A stretch of DNA of 64,000 bases from Streptomyces olivaceoviridis (GTDB taxonomy: Bacteria; Actinomycetota; Actinomycetes; Streptomycetales; Streptomycetaceae): the NCBI RefSeq assembly GCF_014650115.1, contig NZ_BMUI01000003.1, forward strand, positions 310,001 through 374,000. Direction: 5' to 3'. Positions 8,747-17,444 of the stretch are shown one piece after another. The notes beneath the pieces are model-generated. The model searched no databases. It was not told the origin of the DNA and saw only the letters and a list, made by a program, of their open reading frames with translations. Position 1 is the stretch's first letter. Every line of letters begins with the position of its first letter. The translations under genes and the position numbers were made by a program.

Positions 8747-9937
8747 ATGGCCGTCTCCCGTCCCTCGCCCGTCCCCCTCCCGCCGACCCCCGCCGACCGC
8801 CCGGTCTATGTGATCGGCGCCGGTCCCGGGGGTCTCGCCGCCGCGTACGCGCTGCGGGCGCGGGGCGTGCGGGCCGTGGTCCTGGAGAAGTCCGACCGGG
8901 TGGGCGCCTCCTGGCGCCGGCACTACGACCGGTTGCACCTGCACACCACCCGGCGGCTGTCCTCGCTGCCCGGGCTCGCCATCCCCCGGAAGTTCGGCCG
9001 CTGGGTCTCCCGGGACGACGTGGTCCGCTACCTGGAGAAGTACGCCGAGCACCATGAACTGGAGATCGTCACCGGGGTGGAGGTCCACCGCGTCGAGCGG
9101 AGCGGGGACGGCACCGGGTGGCTGCTGCGCGCCTCCGGCGGCCGGGAGCTGACCGGCAGCGCGGTGGTCGTCGCCACCGGCTTCAACCACACCCCGCGCA
9201 TCCCCGACTGGCCGGGCCGGGAGTCGTACGGCGGCGAGTTCCTGCACGCGGGCGAGTACCGCGCCGCCGGGCCGTACCGGGGCCGTGACGTGCTCGTCGT
9301 CGGCGTCGGCAACACGGGCGCGGAGATCGCCGTGGACCTGGTGGAGGGCGGGGCCGCGCGGGTACGGCTGGCGGTGCGCACGGCGCCGCACATCCTGCGC
9401 CGGTCGACGCTCGGCTGGGCCTCCCAGTACTCGGGCGTGCTGGTCCGGCGGCTGCCGGTGTGGCTCGTGGACCGGCTCGCCGGGCCGGTGGGGCGGCTCA
9501 GCACCCCTGACCTGACCGCGCACGGGCTGCCGCGTCCGGACACCGGCCTGTACAGCAGGGTGAAGCAGGGCGCGATCCCGGTCCAGGACGTCGGTCTGGT
9601 CGACGCCGTGCGCACGGGCAAGGTGGAGATCGTGGCGGCCGTGGAGGCGTTCGAGGACGGCGAGGTGGTCCTCGCCGACGGCAGCCGGATCTCGCCCGAC
9701 GCGGTGATCGCGGCGACCGGGTACGTGCGGGCACTGGAGGGGCTGGTCGGGCATCTCGGGGTGCTGGACGGGCGCGGCAGACCGGTGGTGCACGGCGGCC
9801 GTACGCCCGCGCAGGCGCCTGGCCTGTACTTCACCGGGTTCACCAATCCCCTCAGCGGAATGCTCCGGGAGCTGGCGATCGACGCGGGGCGGATCGCGAG
9901 GGCGGTCGCGAGGGCGGTCGCCAAGAGGCCGGCGTAG
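8747..9937 (+). CDS. Flavin-containing monooxygenase-like NAD(P)/FAD oxidoreductase
   Basis: 396 residues. FAD dinucleotide motif GAGPGGLAAAYALRARG at about residues 27-43, NADP-binding GVGNTGAEIAVDL around residue 190, and the late ATGYVRALEGL motif of FMO/Baeyer-Villiger-type enzymes. It would insert oxygen into an organic substrate using NADPH. The start is the ATG at the end of a promoter-like stretch (TGATTACGCT) with no ribosome site, so it may be leaderless. It is divergent from the DoxX-DUF35 unit, 251 bases away, and probably part of the same catabolic block. Confidence 0.8.
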   Translation: MAVSRPSPVPLPPTPADRPVYVIGAGPGGLAAAYALRARGVRAVVLEKSDRVGASWRRHYDRLHLHTTRRLSSLPGLAIPRKFGRWVSRDDVVRYLEKYAEHHELEIVTGVEVHRVERSGDGTGWLLRASGGRELTGSAVVVATGFNHTPRIPDWPGRESYGGEFLHAGEYRAAGPYRGRDVLVVGVGNTGAEIAVDLVEGGAARVRLAVRTAPHILRRSTLGWASQYSGVLVRRLPVWLVDRLAGPVGRLSTPDLTAHGLPRPDTGLYSRVKQGAIPVQDVGLVDAVRTGKVEIVAAVEAFEDGEVVLADGSRISPDAVIAATGYVRALEGLVGHLGVLDGRGRPVVHGGRTPAQAPGLYFTGFTNPLSGMLRELAIDAGRIARAVARAVAKRPA

Positions 9938-9968
9938 CCGCGCGGCAACTTTGCCGTACCGACCAGTT

Positions 9969-10009
9969 CCTGACACCTCGTCAGTTCAGTAACCTGACAG
10001 AGCGTCAGG
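9969..10009. promoter_or_regulatory. Tandem operators of the acyl-CoA regulon (sites 3 and 4)
   Basis: TGACACCTCGTCA (9971-9983) and CCTGACAGAGCGTCAGG (9993-10009), centres 24 bases apart, upstream of the CoA ligase gene. Confidence 0.6.
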
Positions 10010-10044
10010 TACTGGTGGCTGTCTCAGAGGAGGCGGGCGGAACG

Positions 10045-12264
10045 ATGCTCGGATCGACCCACGGCACCCTCACCACCGACTCCCGCCGGGCCCGGGTCAT
10101 CGCCTGCGGCGACCAGCGGCCCGGACCCGCCGTCCACGACCGGGTGGCGGACCTCGATGTCAGCGGGCGCCCGCTGCACGCGGACGTACCGGACCTGCAC
10201 CGGTTCTTCCGGCCCGAGTCGGTCGCCGTGATCGGCGCGTCGGACGCCGAGGGCCGGCCGAACACCGGGATCACCCGGCAGTTGCTGGACTGGGCCGGGC
10301 GGGTCGGGGCCCGCGTGCACCCGGTGCACCCGAACCGGCCGGCCGTGTTCGGCCTGCCCTGCGCGGCCTCCGTGGCCGAACTGCCCGAACAGGTCGACCT
10401 GGCCGTGCTGCTGGTGGCCGACCCGCTGCCGCTGATCGAGGAACTCGGCGAGGCGAAGGCGAGGTTCGCGGTCGCCTTCGCCTCCGGGTTCGCGGAGACC
10501 GGCCGGGCGGGCGCCGAGGCGCAGGAACGGCTGGCCGAGGCGGTACGGCGCTCGGGCATCAGGCTGCTCGGGCCGAACACCAACCTCAACGCCTTCGAAC
10601 GCTTCCGGGACGATCTGACCGGGCCGGCCATCGCGCTGATCACCCAGTCCGGGCACCAGGGCCGGCCCGTCTTCGCCCTCCAGGAGCTCGGCATCCGGCT
10701 CTCGCACTGGGCGCCCACCGGCAACGAGGCCGACCTGGAGACCGCCGACTTCCTCTCCTGGTTCGCCGAGCAGCCCGAGGTCGGTGCCATCGCCGCCTAC
10801 GTCGAAGGGCTCAAGGACGGCCGCGCCTTCCTGCTGGCCGCCGACCGCGCCGCCCGCCGCAAGGTCCCGGTCGTCGCCGTGAAGGTGGGCCGCACCGAGA
10901 CCGGCGCCCGGACGGCCGCCTCGCACACCGGCAAGCTCACCGGCGCCGACGACGTGGTGGACGCGGCCATGCGGCAGTACGGCGTGATCCGCGTCGACGC
11001 CCTGGACGAACTCCAGGACACCGCCGCCCTGTTGGCGCGGGCGCGGGCGCCACGGGCCGACGGCGTGGTCATCTGCTCCATCTCCGGCGGCACGGGCGCG
11101 CACGTCGCCGACCTGGCCGCCGGGGCGGGGCTCCGGCTGCCGACGCTGTCGCCGGAGAAGCAGGCCGAACTGCACCAGTGGATACCGGGGTATCTCAGCG
11201 TGGCCAACCCGGTGGACAACGGCGGCCACCCGGTCGGTGACCGGCGCGGCCGGAAGATCATCGACGCGCTGCTCGCCGACCCGGCGGTGGGCGTCCTGAT
11301 CTGCCCGGTCACGGGCCCGTTCCCGCCGTTGAGCGACCGGCTCGTGAAGGACCTGGTCGAGGCGGCCGAGGAGACGGACAAGCTGGTGTGCGTGGTCTGG
11401 GGCTCACCGGCCGGCACCGAGCCGGCGTACCGTGACGTCCTGCTCGGCTCCTCGCGCGTGGCCACCTTCCGCACGGTCGGCAACTGCCTGACCGCCGTCC
11501 GGGCCTGGCTGGACCACCACCGCTTCGTGACCGACTACCGCTCCCCCTTCGACACGGCCCCGCGCACCCCGTCCCCCTCCTTCCGCAAGGCCGAGGCCCT
11601 GATGCAGCCCGGCCGGCAGCTCAGCGAGCACGCGGCCAAGCAGTTGCTGCGGGCGTACGGCATCCGGGTGCCGCGCGAGCAGCTGGTGACCAGCGCGGCG
11701 GCGGCCGTGCGGGCGGCCGGGCAGGTGGGCTACCCGGTGGTGATGAAGGCGTCCGGCGCGCAGATCGCCCACAAGACCGAGCTGGGCCTGGTGAAGATCG
11801 GCCTGACCTCGGCGAGCCAGGTCCGCGACGCCTACCGGGAGCTGACCGACATCGCGCGCTACGAGGGCGTCGGGCTGGACGGCGTCCTGGTGTGCCAGAT
11901 GGTCGAGCAGGGCGTGGAGATGGTGGCCGGCATCACCCACGACGAGCTGTTCGGGCCGACCGTGACGGTCGGGCTCGGCGGCATCCTGGTCGAGGTGCTG
12001 CACGACACGGCCGTCCGCGTCCCGCCGTTCGGGGAGGACCAGGCCCGCGCCATGCTCACCGAGCTGCGCGGCCGGGCCCTGCTGGACGGCGTCCGGGGGC
12101 GCCCGCCGGCCGACGTGGACGCGCTGGTGGAGGTCGTCCTGCGGGTCCAGCACATGGCCCTGGAACTGGGCTCGCACCTCGCCGAGCTGGACATCAACCC
12201 CCTGATGGTGCTGCCCCGGGGCCAGGGCGCGGTGGCCCTCGACGCGCTGGCGGTGTGCCGGTGA
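10045..12264 (+). CDS. Acyl-CoA synthetase, ADP-forming type (CoA-binding + ATP-grasp)
   Basis: 739 residues. CoA-binding Rossmann domain at about 45-140 (FFRPESVAVIGASDAEGRPNTGI), succinyl-CoA ligase-like domain with SHTGKLTGADDVVDAAMRQYG (family site of the phosphohistidine relay, about 295-315), and an ATP-grasp domain from about 525 (LLRAYGIRVPREQLV...GYPVVMKASGAQIAHKTELGLV). Members make acyl-CoA with ATP, usually via a phospho-enzyme. The chosen ATG follows GAGGAGG. The next gene starts within its stop codon (GTGA), giving a two-gene operon with an enoyl-CoA hydratase behind tandem operators. Confidence 0.85.
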   Translation: MLGSTHGTLTTDSRRARVIACGDQRPGPAVHDRVADLDVSGRPLHADVPDLHRFFRPESVAVIGASDAEGRPNTGITRQLLDWAGRVGARVHPVHPNRPAVFGLPCAASVAELPEQVDLAVLLVADPLPLIEELGEAKARFAVAFASGFAETGRAGAEAQERLAEAVRRSGIRLLGPNTNLNAFERFRDDLTGPAIALITQSGHQGRPVFALQELGIRLSHWAPTGNEADLETADFLSWFAEQPEVGAIAAYVEGLKDGRAFLLAADRAARRKVPVVAVKVGRTETGARTAASHTGKLTGADDVVDAAMRQYGVIRVDALDELQDTAALLARARAPRADGVVICSISGGTGAHVADLAAGAGLRLPTLSPEKQAELHQWIPGYLSVANPVDNGGHPVGDRRGRKIIDALLADPAVGVLICPVTGPFPPLSDRLVKDLVEAAEETDKLVCVVWGSPAGTEPAYRDVLLGSSRVATFRTVGNCLTAVRAWLDHHRFVTDYRSPFDTAPRTPSPSFRKAEALMQPGRQLSEHAAKQLLRAYGIRVPREQLVTSAAAAVRAAGQVGYPVVMKASGAQIAHKTELGLVKIGLTSASQVRDAYRELTDIARYEGVGLDGVLVCQMVEQGVEMVAGITHDELFGPTVTVGLGGILVEVLHDTAVRVPPFGEDQARAMLTELRGRALLDGVRGRPPADVDALVEVVLRVQHMALELGSHLAELDINPLMVLPRGQGAVALDALAVCR

Positions 12265-13157
12265 ACGGGCCGCGGGGACGCGGTGACGCCGGACGCGGTG
12301 ACGCCGGACGCGCCGGTGACGGGACGATCAGCGAACCGCGGGGGCGCGGTGACGCCGGTGACGGGCCCGTGAACGAGCCCGTACGGCACGAGGTCCGGGA
12401 CCGGGTCGCCCACCTCACCCTGAACCGTCCCGAGGCCCTGAACGCCCTCACCCCCGCCATGCGGGACCGCCTCATCGGCCTGCTGGAAGAGGCGTCGGCG
12501 TCCCCGGACGTCCGGGCGGTGGTCCTCACAGGCACCGGCCGGGGCTTCTGCGCGGGAGCGGACCTGCGGGGCGGGGCCGGCTCGGGCGACCGGATCGCCG
12601 GTGACGTGGCCCGGGTGCTGCGCCGGGGCGCGCAGCGCCTGATCTCCGCCGTACTGGACTGCGAGAAGCCGGTCCTGGCCGCCGTGAACGGCACGGCGGC
12701 CGGCCTGGGCGCGCACCTGGCCTTCGCCTGTGACCTGGTCCTGGCCGCCGGGTCGGCCCGCTTCATCGAGGTGTTCGCCCGCCGCGGCCTGGTCCCCGAC
12801 GGCGGCGGCGCCTACCTCCTGCCCCGTCTGATCGGCCCGCACCGGGCGAAGGAACTGATGTTCTTCGCCGACGCGCTCCCGGCAGCGGAGGCGGAACGCC
12901 TGGGCCTGGTCAACCGGGTCGTCCCGGACGCGGACCTGGAGAAGACGGCCGGCGCCTGGGCCGCCCGGCTGGCCTCCGCCCCGACCAGGGCCCTCGCGCT
13001 CACCAAGCACCTGGTGAACACCTCCCTGGACACCGACCGCGCCACGGCCTTCGCCGCGGAGTCCTGGGCCCAGGAACTCAACATGTCGACGGAGGACGCC
13101 CGGGAGGGCCTCCGCGCGTTCGCCGCACGCGAGGACGCGCGGTTCCGGGGCCGTTGA
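12261..13157 (+). CDS. Enoyl-CoA hydratase/isomerase (crotonase family)
   Basis: 298 residues from the coupled GTG. The crotonase core begins near residue 40: VAHLTLNRPEALNALT, oxyanion-hole segments GRGFCAGADLR and NGTAAGLGAHLAFACDL, and IEVFARRGLVPDGGGAYLLPRLIG. It would hydrate an enoyl-CoA or act as an isomerase. The first 36 residues are a GRGD-rich repeat translated from 15-bp tandem repeats, unusual for the family; a second in-frame GTG at 12369 would remove it and start near the normal crotonase N-terminus. Coupling to the ligase favours the long form, family length favours the short one. Confidence 0.85.
   Translation: MNGPRGRGDAGRGDAGRAGDGTISEPRGRGDAGDGPVNEPVRHEVRDRVAHLTLNRPEALNALTPAMRDRLIGLLEEASASPDVRAVVLTGTGRGFCAGADLRGGAGSGDRIAGDVARVLRRGAQRLISAVLDCEKPVLAAVNGTAAGLGAHLAFACDLVLAAGSARFIEVFARRGLVPDGGGAYLLPRLIGPHRAKELMFFADALPAAEAERLGLVNRVVPDADLEKTAGAWAARLASAPTRALALTKHLVNTSLDTDRATAFAAESWAQELNMSTEDAREGLRAFAAREDARFRGR
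12277..12321 (+). repeat. 15-bp tandem repeat in the 5' end of the enoyl-CoA hydratase gene
   Basis: Unit GACGCGGTGACGCCG occurs twice exactly (12277-12291, 12292-12306), then a degenerate third copy; a related stretch recurs near 12345-12365. It encodes the (G)RGDAG repeats of the N-terminal extension. Confidence 0.7.
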
Positions 13158-13179
13158 CGGCCGTTCCACCCCCTTCCTA

Positions 13180-13196
13180 TCTGACGGACCGTCAGC
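13180..13196. promoter_or_regulatory. Operator of the acyl-CoA regulon (site 5)
   Basis: TCTGACGGACCGTCAGC, near-perfect dyad, 15 bases upstream of the flavin reductase start and just after the hydratase gene. Confidence 0.68.
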
Positions 13197-13211
13197 TTCA
13201 ATGGAAGGGTG

Positions 13212-13814
13212 ATGGGACACGCAGGCGCGGCGGCCTTCGCCGTTCGGTATCTGGGGGGCAGGCCCGTGGAGGTCCTGCGGCGGCCCGCGTTGCGGTGTGT
13301 GCGGGACGGTGAGCGGGCTCCGGTGGGGCAGGCGGAGTTCCGGCGGGTGCTGGGGAGCTTCGCCAGCGGGGTCACCGTGATCACCGCGCCCGCGACCGGG
13401 GGCGAGCCCGGGCCCGCCGGGTTCGCCTGCCAGTCCTTCTCCTCCCTCTCCCTGGACCCGCCCCTCGTCTGCTTCATGGCGGGCCGTACGTCCACGACCT
13501 GGCCGCGCATCGCACGCGCCGGCGTCTTCTGCGTCAACGTGCTCAGCGCCGGCCAGGACGAACTGTGCCGGGCCTTCGCGGTGAGCGGCGGGGACAAGTT
13601 CGCCGGGGTGGCGTACGACCCGGCGCCCGTCTCCGGGTCGCCCCGGCTCGCCGGTGCCGCCGCCTGGATCGACTGTGCCGTCCACGCCGTGCACACCGGG
13701 GGCGACCACCTCGTCGTCGTGGGACGGGTGGCCGCCCTCGACGCGGACGGCACGGCGGAGCCGCTGCTCTTCCACCGGGGGCGGTTCGCGCGGCTCGACG
13801 GCGACCGAGCCTGA
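13212..13814 (+). CDS. Flavin reductase-like FMN-binding protein
   Basis: 200 residues of the HpaC/flavin reductase split-barrel family: EFRRVLGSFASGVTVITA, GFACQSFSSLSLDPPLVCFMA, then CVNVLSAGQDELCRAFA and the conserved HLVVVGRV. Such proteins supply reduced FMN/FAD to a partner monooxygenase by NAD(P)H oxidation. The start is set at the ATG behind GTG at 13209, with GGAAGG upstream; the first 40 residues are not typical and a later GTG at 13267 is possible. Its own operator dyad places it in the acyl-CoA regulon. A partner oxygenase is not adjacent. Confidence 0.82.
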   Translation: MGHAGAAAFAVRYLGGRPVEVLRRPALRCVRDGERAPVGQAEFRRVLGSFASGVTVITAPATGGEPGPAGFACQSFSSLSLDPPLVCFMAGRTSTTWPRIARAGVFCVNVLSAGQDELCRAFAVSGGDKFAGVAYDPAPVSGSPRLAGAAAWIDCAVHAVHTGGDHLVVVGRVAALDADGTAEPLLFHRGRFARLDGDRA

Positions 13815-13817
13815 CCG

Positions 13818-14927
13818 TCAGCGCGGGGTCAGCCGCCACAGCGACGTGATCTCGGCGGCGCGCGCCGGGTGCAGGGGGTCGGTCGGATCGGTCGAGCGGG
13901 GGTGGCGGGGGCGGGTGTCCACGCGCCCGGTGACCCGCAGGCCCGCCGCCCCGATCGCCGCCAGCAGGTCGGCGCGGGTGCGCAGACCCAGGTGTTCGGC
14001 CAGGTCGGAGAGGATCAGCCAGCCCTCGCCGGCCGGCTCCAGATGCTCCGGCAGACCCGCCAGGAAGGCGTGCAGCATCCTGCCGCCGGGGTCGTACACG
14101 CCCTGCTCCAGCGTGGAGGCGGGGCGGCCCGGGAGCCACGGCGGGTTGCAGACGACCAGGGACGCGCGGCCGGGCGGGAACAGGTCGGGCCCGGTGATCA
14201 CGACCCGGTCCGCCAGGCCCAGGCGGCGCACGGTGTCCCGGGCGCAGGCACGGGCCCGCTCGCTGATGTCCGTGCCCACCACCCGGCCGACCCCGCGCCG
14301 CGCCAGGAGGGCCGCGAGGACGCCGGTCCCGGTACCGAGGTCGAACGCGGTGCGGCCGGACGGCAGGGGTGTCCGCGCGACCAGGTCGACGTACTCGGCG
14401 CGCACGGGGGCGAAGACGCCGTAGTGGGGGTGGACGCGGGCGCCCAGGGCGGGGACGGCGACACCCCGTTCGCGCCACTGGTGGGCACCCAGGACGCCCA
14501 GCAGTTCCCGGAGGGGGACGAGAAGGGGGCCCGTCGGCGGGCCGTAGGCGGCCGTGCAGGCCGCGCGGACGTCGGGGGCGCGGCGCAGGCGCAGCGTGTG
14601 GTCCGGCTCCAGCAGCACGGCGAGCCTGCCGAGGACGCGGGCGCGGTGCGCGCGGAAACGGCGGTGGAGGTGGAAGGTCTCGGCGGGGGTGGGGGCCGGC
14701 GCCGGGGCCTTGCGGTCGATACGGCGTTCCAGGGCGCGCAGCAACTGGCGCGCGCCCTGGTAGTCGCCCCGCCACAGCAGTCCGGTGCCCTCGGCGGCGA
14801 GCCGGTGGGCGGTGGCGGCGCGCATGCGGTCGTCGGCGACGGCGAGCCGGCGGGGTGCGGGCAGTCCGCTCTCAGAGTGCCAGGGGGCGGGCAGGGGGTG
14901 GTTCGTGGTCCGGTCGGACGGCGACAC
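13818..14927 (-). CDS. SAM-dependent methyltransferase (N6-DNA/rRNA or protein-glutamine type)
   Basis: 369 residues. SAM motif FDLGTGTGVLAALLARRG at about 195-212 and catalytic VVCNPPWLPG (N-P-P-aromatic) at about 260, the signature of amino-group methyltransferases such as RsmC/PrmC. The N-terminal 190 residues are family-specific. The target cannot be read from sequence. It is convergent with the flavin reductase gene (3 bases apart), and the dyad operator is absent from its promoter side, so it is probably unrelated to the catabolic block. Confidence 0.8.
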   Translation of the reverse strand: MSPSDRTTNHPLPAPWHSESGLPAPRRLAVADDRMRAATAHRLAAEGTGLLWRGDYQGARQLLRALERRIDRKAPAPAPTPAETFHLHRRFRAHRARVLGRLAVLLEPDHTLRLRRAPDVRAACTAAYGPPTGPLLVPLRELLGVLGAHQWRERGVAVPALGARVHPHYGVFAPVRAEYVDLVARTPLPSGRTAFDLGTGTGVLAALLARRGVGRVVGTDISERARACARDTVRRLGLADRVVITGPDLFPPGRASLVVCNPPWLPGRPASTLEQGVYDPGGRMLHAFLAGLPEHLEPAGEGWLILSDLAEHLGLRTRADLLAAIGAAGLRVTGRVDTRPRHPRSTDPTDPLHPARAAEITSLWRLTPR

Positions 14928-15037
14928 GGTGAGCTCCTCGGGGTGATCCAGCGTGGGCGGGCACGAGGAGCACGTCGAAGAGGACCATGCCGAGTGTCAC
15001 GGACTTTCCCTTCCGCGGTATGCGTTCAGTGGTGCGG

Positions 15038-16345
15038 TCAGGATACGGCGAGCGTGCGGGCGGCCGGTGTGGTGCGCCGGATGACCAGCGCCATCAGGGC
15101 CGCCGCCGCGCACAGCGTGCCGGAGGCGTACCAGACGACGTCGTAGGAGCCGAAGACGTCCCGGGCGACTCCGCCGAGGTAGGCGACGACGGCCGCGCCG
15201 ACCTGGTGGGAGGCGAGCACCCAGCCGAAGACGATGGCGCTGTCCTCGCCGAACTGCTCGCGGCACAGGGCCAGGGTCGGCGGGACGGTGGCGACCCAGT
15301 CGAGGCCGTAGAAGACGATGAAGAAGAGCATCGGCGGGTGGACGGCGGGGCCCAGCAGCATCGGCAGGAACAGCAGGGACAGGCCGCGCAGGGCGTAGTA
15401 GACGGCGAGCAGGCGGCGCGGTTCGAAGCGGTCGGTGAACCAGCCGGAGGCGATCGTGCCGACGACGTCGAACACACCGATCACCGCGAGCAGCGAGGCC
15501 GCCGTCGTCACGGGCATGCCGTGGTCGTGCTCGGCGGGCACGAAGTGCGTCTGGACCAGGCCGTTGGTGGAGGCACCGCAGATCGCGAAGGTGCCGGCGA
15601 GCAGCCAGAAGGTGCCCGTGCGGGCGGAGGTGGACAGGACGCCGAGGGTGCGGCGGGCGGCGCCGGTGACGGGTGCCGGCTTGGGCACGAACTCCCGTGC
15701 CCCGTACGGCGCCACGCCCACGTCGGCCGGGTGGTCGCGCAGCAGGAGCCAGACGAAGGGGACGACGGCGAACGCGGCCAGGGCGACCGTGACCGCGGCG
15801 GGCCGCCAGTCGTGGCGCTCGACGATCCAGGACAGCAGCGGCAGGAAGACCAGCTGGCCGGAGGCCGAGGCGGCGGTGAGGATGCCGGTGACCAGACCGC
15901 GCCGTTCGGTGAACCAGCGGTTGGTCACCGTCGCCGCGAAGGCCAGTGCCATGGAGCCGGTGCCGAGCCCCACCAGCAGGCCCCAGCACAGCAGCAGCTG
16001 CCAGGCCGCCGTCATCCACACGGTCAGGCCGGAGCCGAGGGCTATCACGGTCAGCGCCGCGGCCACCACGCGGCGGATGCCGAAACGGTCCATCAGCGCG
16101 GCGGCGAAGGGCGCGGTGAGGCCGTAGAGCGCGAGGTTCACGGAGACGGCGGCGCCGATCGTGCCGCGCGACCAGCCGAACTCCTGGTGCAGCGGGTCGA
16201 TGAGCAGGCCGGGCAGGGATCGGAAGGCCGCCGCGCCGGTGATCGTGACGAACGTGACGGCGGCGACGAACCAGGCACGGTGCACGCGGCCACGCCGGGC
16301 GGGCGGGACCTGGACGGGAGCGGCGGCTGGGGTTGTCTGAGTCAC
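15038..16345 (-). CDS. MFS transporter (oxalate/formate-antiporter-like)
   Basis: 435 residues, about 12 membrane segments. MFS loop motifs: ALMDRFGIRR after segment 2 and SGWFTDRFEPRRLL in the second half. N-half WSRGTIGAAVSVNLALYGLTAPFAAAL and RGLVTGILTAASASGQLVF resemble the OFA/monocarboxylate group. It would import or export a small organic acid. The start is the GTG giving VTQTTPAAAP, 8 bases after GGGAGG. It is divergent from the GlxA-type regulator (71 bases), which is the likely controller. Confidence 0.85.
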   Translation of the reverse strand: MTQTTPAAAPVQVPPARRGRVHRAWFVAAVTFVTITGAAAFRSLPGLLIDPLHQEFGWSRGTIGAAVSVNLALYGLTAPFAAALMDRFGIRRVVAAALTVIALGSGLTVWMTAAWQLLLCWGLLVGLGTGSMALAFAATVTNRWFTERRGLVTGILTAASASGQLVFLPLLSWIVERHDWRPAAVTVALAAFAVVPFVWLLLRDHPADVGVAPYGAREFVPKPAPVTGAARRTLGVLSTSARTGTFWLLAGTFAICGASTNGLVQTHFVPAEHDHGMPVTTAASLLAVIGVFDVVGTIASGWFTDRFEPRRLLAVYYALRGLSLLFLPMLLGPAVHPPMLFFIVFYGLDWVATVPPTLALCREQFGEDSAIVFGWVLASHQVGAAVVAYLGGVARDVFGSYDVVWYASGTLCAAAALMALVIRRTTPAARTLAVS

Positions 16346-16415
16346 GCCCCCACCCTCCCGTGCGCATGACCATGCATCGAGTGGCCCGCTGGACACACTT
16401 CGCTATGATCGGGCC

Positions 16416-17444
16416 ATGACGAGCGCAGCCGCAGGGGAATTCCGGCCGCACCGGGTCGCCGTCCTCGCCCTGGACGGCATACTGCCCTTCGAGCTGGGCA
16501 TACCGCACCGGATCTTCGGCCGCCCCCGGGACGCCCGGGGCCGGCACCTGTACGAGGTCGTGACCTGCTCGGTCCGGCCGCCCGGCACCGTCGAGACGGA
16601 CGCCGACTTCGCCGTGCAGATCGCGCACGGCCCACAGACGCTGGCGACGGCCGACACGGTGATCGTCCCGGCGTCCTACGAACTCGGCCCGCTCTACGAC
16701 GAGGGCCGGCTCACCGACGAACTGGCCGCCGCCCTCGCCCGCGTCCGCCCCGGCACCCGGCTGGCCTCCATCTGCACCGGCGCCTACGTCCTCGCCGCCG
16801 CCGGCTACCTCGACGGACGCCCGGCCACCACGCACTGGGCCGACGCCGAGCGCTTCCAGCGGATGTTCCCGAAGGTCAAGGTGGACGCGGACGTGCTGTT
16901 CATCGACGACGGGGACGTGCTGACCTCGGCCGGGGTCGCCGCCGGGATCGACCTGTGCCTGCACATGGTCCGCCGCGACTTCGGCACGGCCGTCGCCAAC
17001 GAGGTGGCCCGCCGCACGGTCGTACCGCCCCACCGCGACGGCGGCCAGGCCCAGTACATCCACCGCCCGGTCCCCGACCCGCAGGTCGCCACGACGACCG
17101 CCGCCCGCGCCTGGGCGCTGGGCCGGCTGCACGAGCCGATCCAGCTGCGCGACCTGGCCGAGCAGGAGGCCATGTCGGTACGCACCTTCACCCGCCGCTT
17201 CCGCGAGGAGGTCGGCATCAGCCCCGGCCAGTGGCTCACCCAGCAGCGCGTGGAGCGCGCCCGGCACCTGCTGGAGTCCACGGACCTGTCGATGGACCAG
17301 GTGGCCCGGGAGTCGGGCTTCAACACGGCCCAGTCGATGCGCCAGCACCTACAGGCCGCCCTCGGGGTCACGCCCACCGCCTACCGGCGCGCCTTCCGCA
17401 CCGGCGGCGCCGAGCGGCAGGACCGCGTCGGCACCCGGAGCTGA
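16416..17444 (+). CDS. GlxA-family transcriptional regulator (DJ-1/PfpI + AraC)
   Basis: 342 residues. N-terminal amidotransferase-like DJ-1/PfpI domain (VAVLALDGILPFELGIPHRIF; RLASICTGAYVLAAAGYLDGR carries the Cys of the nucleophile elbow), then a C-terminal AraC domain with two helix-turn-helices (LRDLAEQEAMSVRTFTRRFRE and MDQVARESGFNTAQSMRQHL). Family members sense metabolites through the DJ-1 domain. Divergent position suggests control of the neighbouring MFS gene. The 3' end overlaps the converging MFS gene at 17349 by 96 bases. Confidence 0.9.
   Translation: MTSAAAGEFRPHRVAVLALDGILPFELGIPHRIFGRPRDARGRHLYEVVTCSVRPPGTVETDADFAVQIAHGPQTLATADTVIVPASYELGPLYDEGRLTDELAAALARVRPGTRLASICTGAYVLAAAGYLDGRPATTHWADAERFQRMFPKVKVDADVLFIDDGDVLTSAGVAAGIDLCLHMVRRDFGTAVANEVARRTVVPPHRDGGQAQYIHRPVPDPQVATTTAARAWALGRLHEPIQLRDLAEQEAMSVRTFTRRFREEVGISPGQWLTQQRVERARHLLESTDLSMDQVARESGFNTAQSMRQHLQAALGVTPTAYRRAFRTGGAERQDRVGTRS

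Noticed and set aside
14928..15037. 38-codon minus-strand frame MVLFDVLLVPAHAG... before the methyltransferase gene
   Set aside because: No dyad that would form an attenuator and no sulfur or amino-acid codon bias; probably chance.
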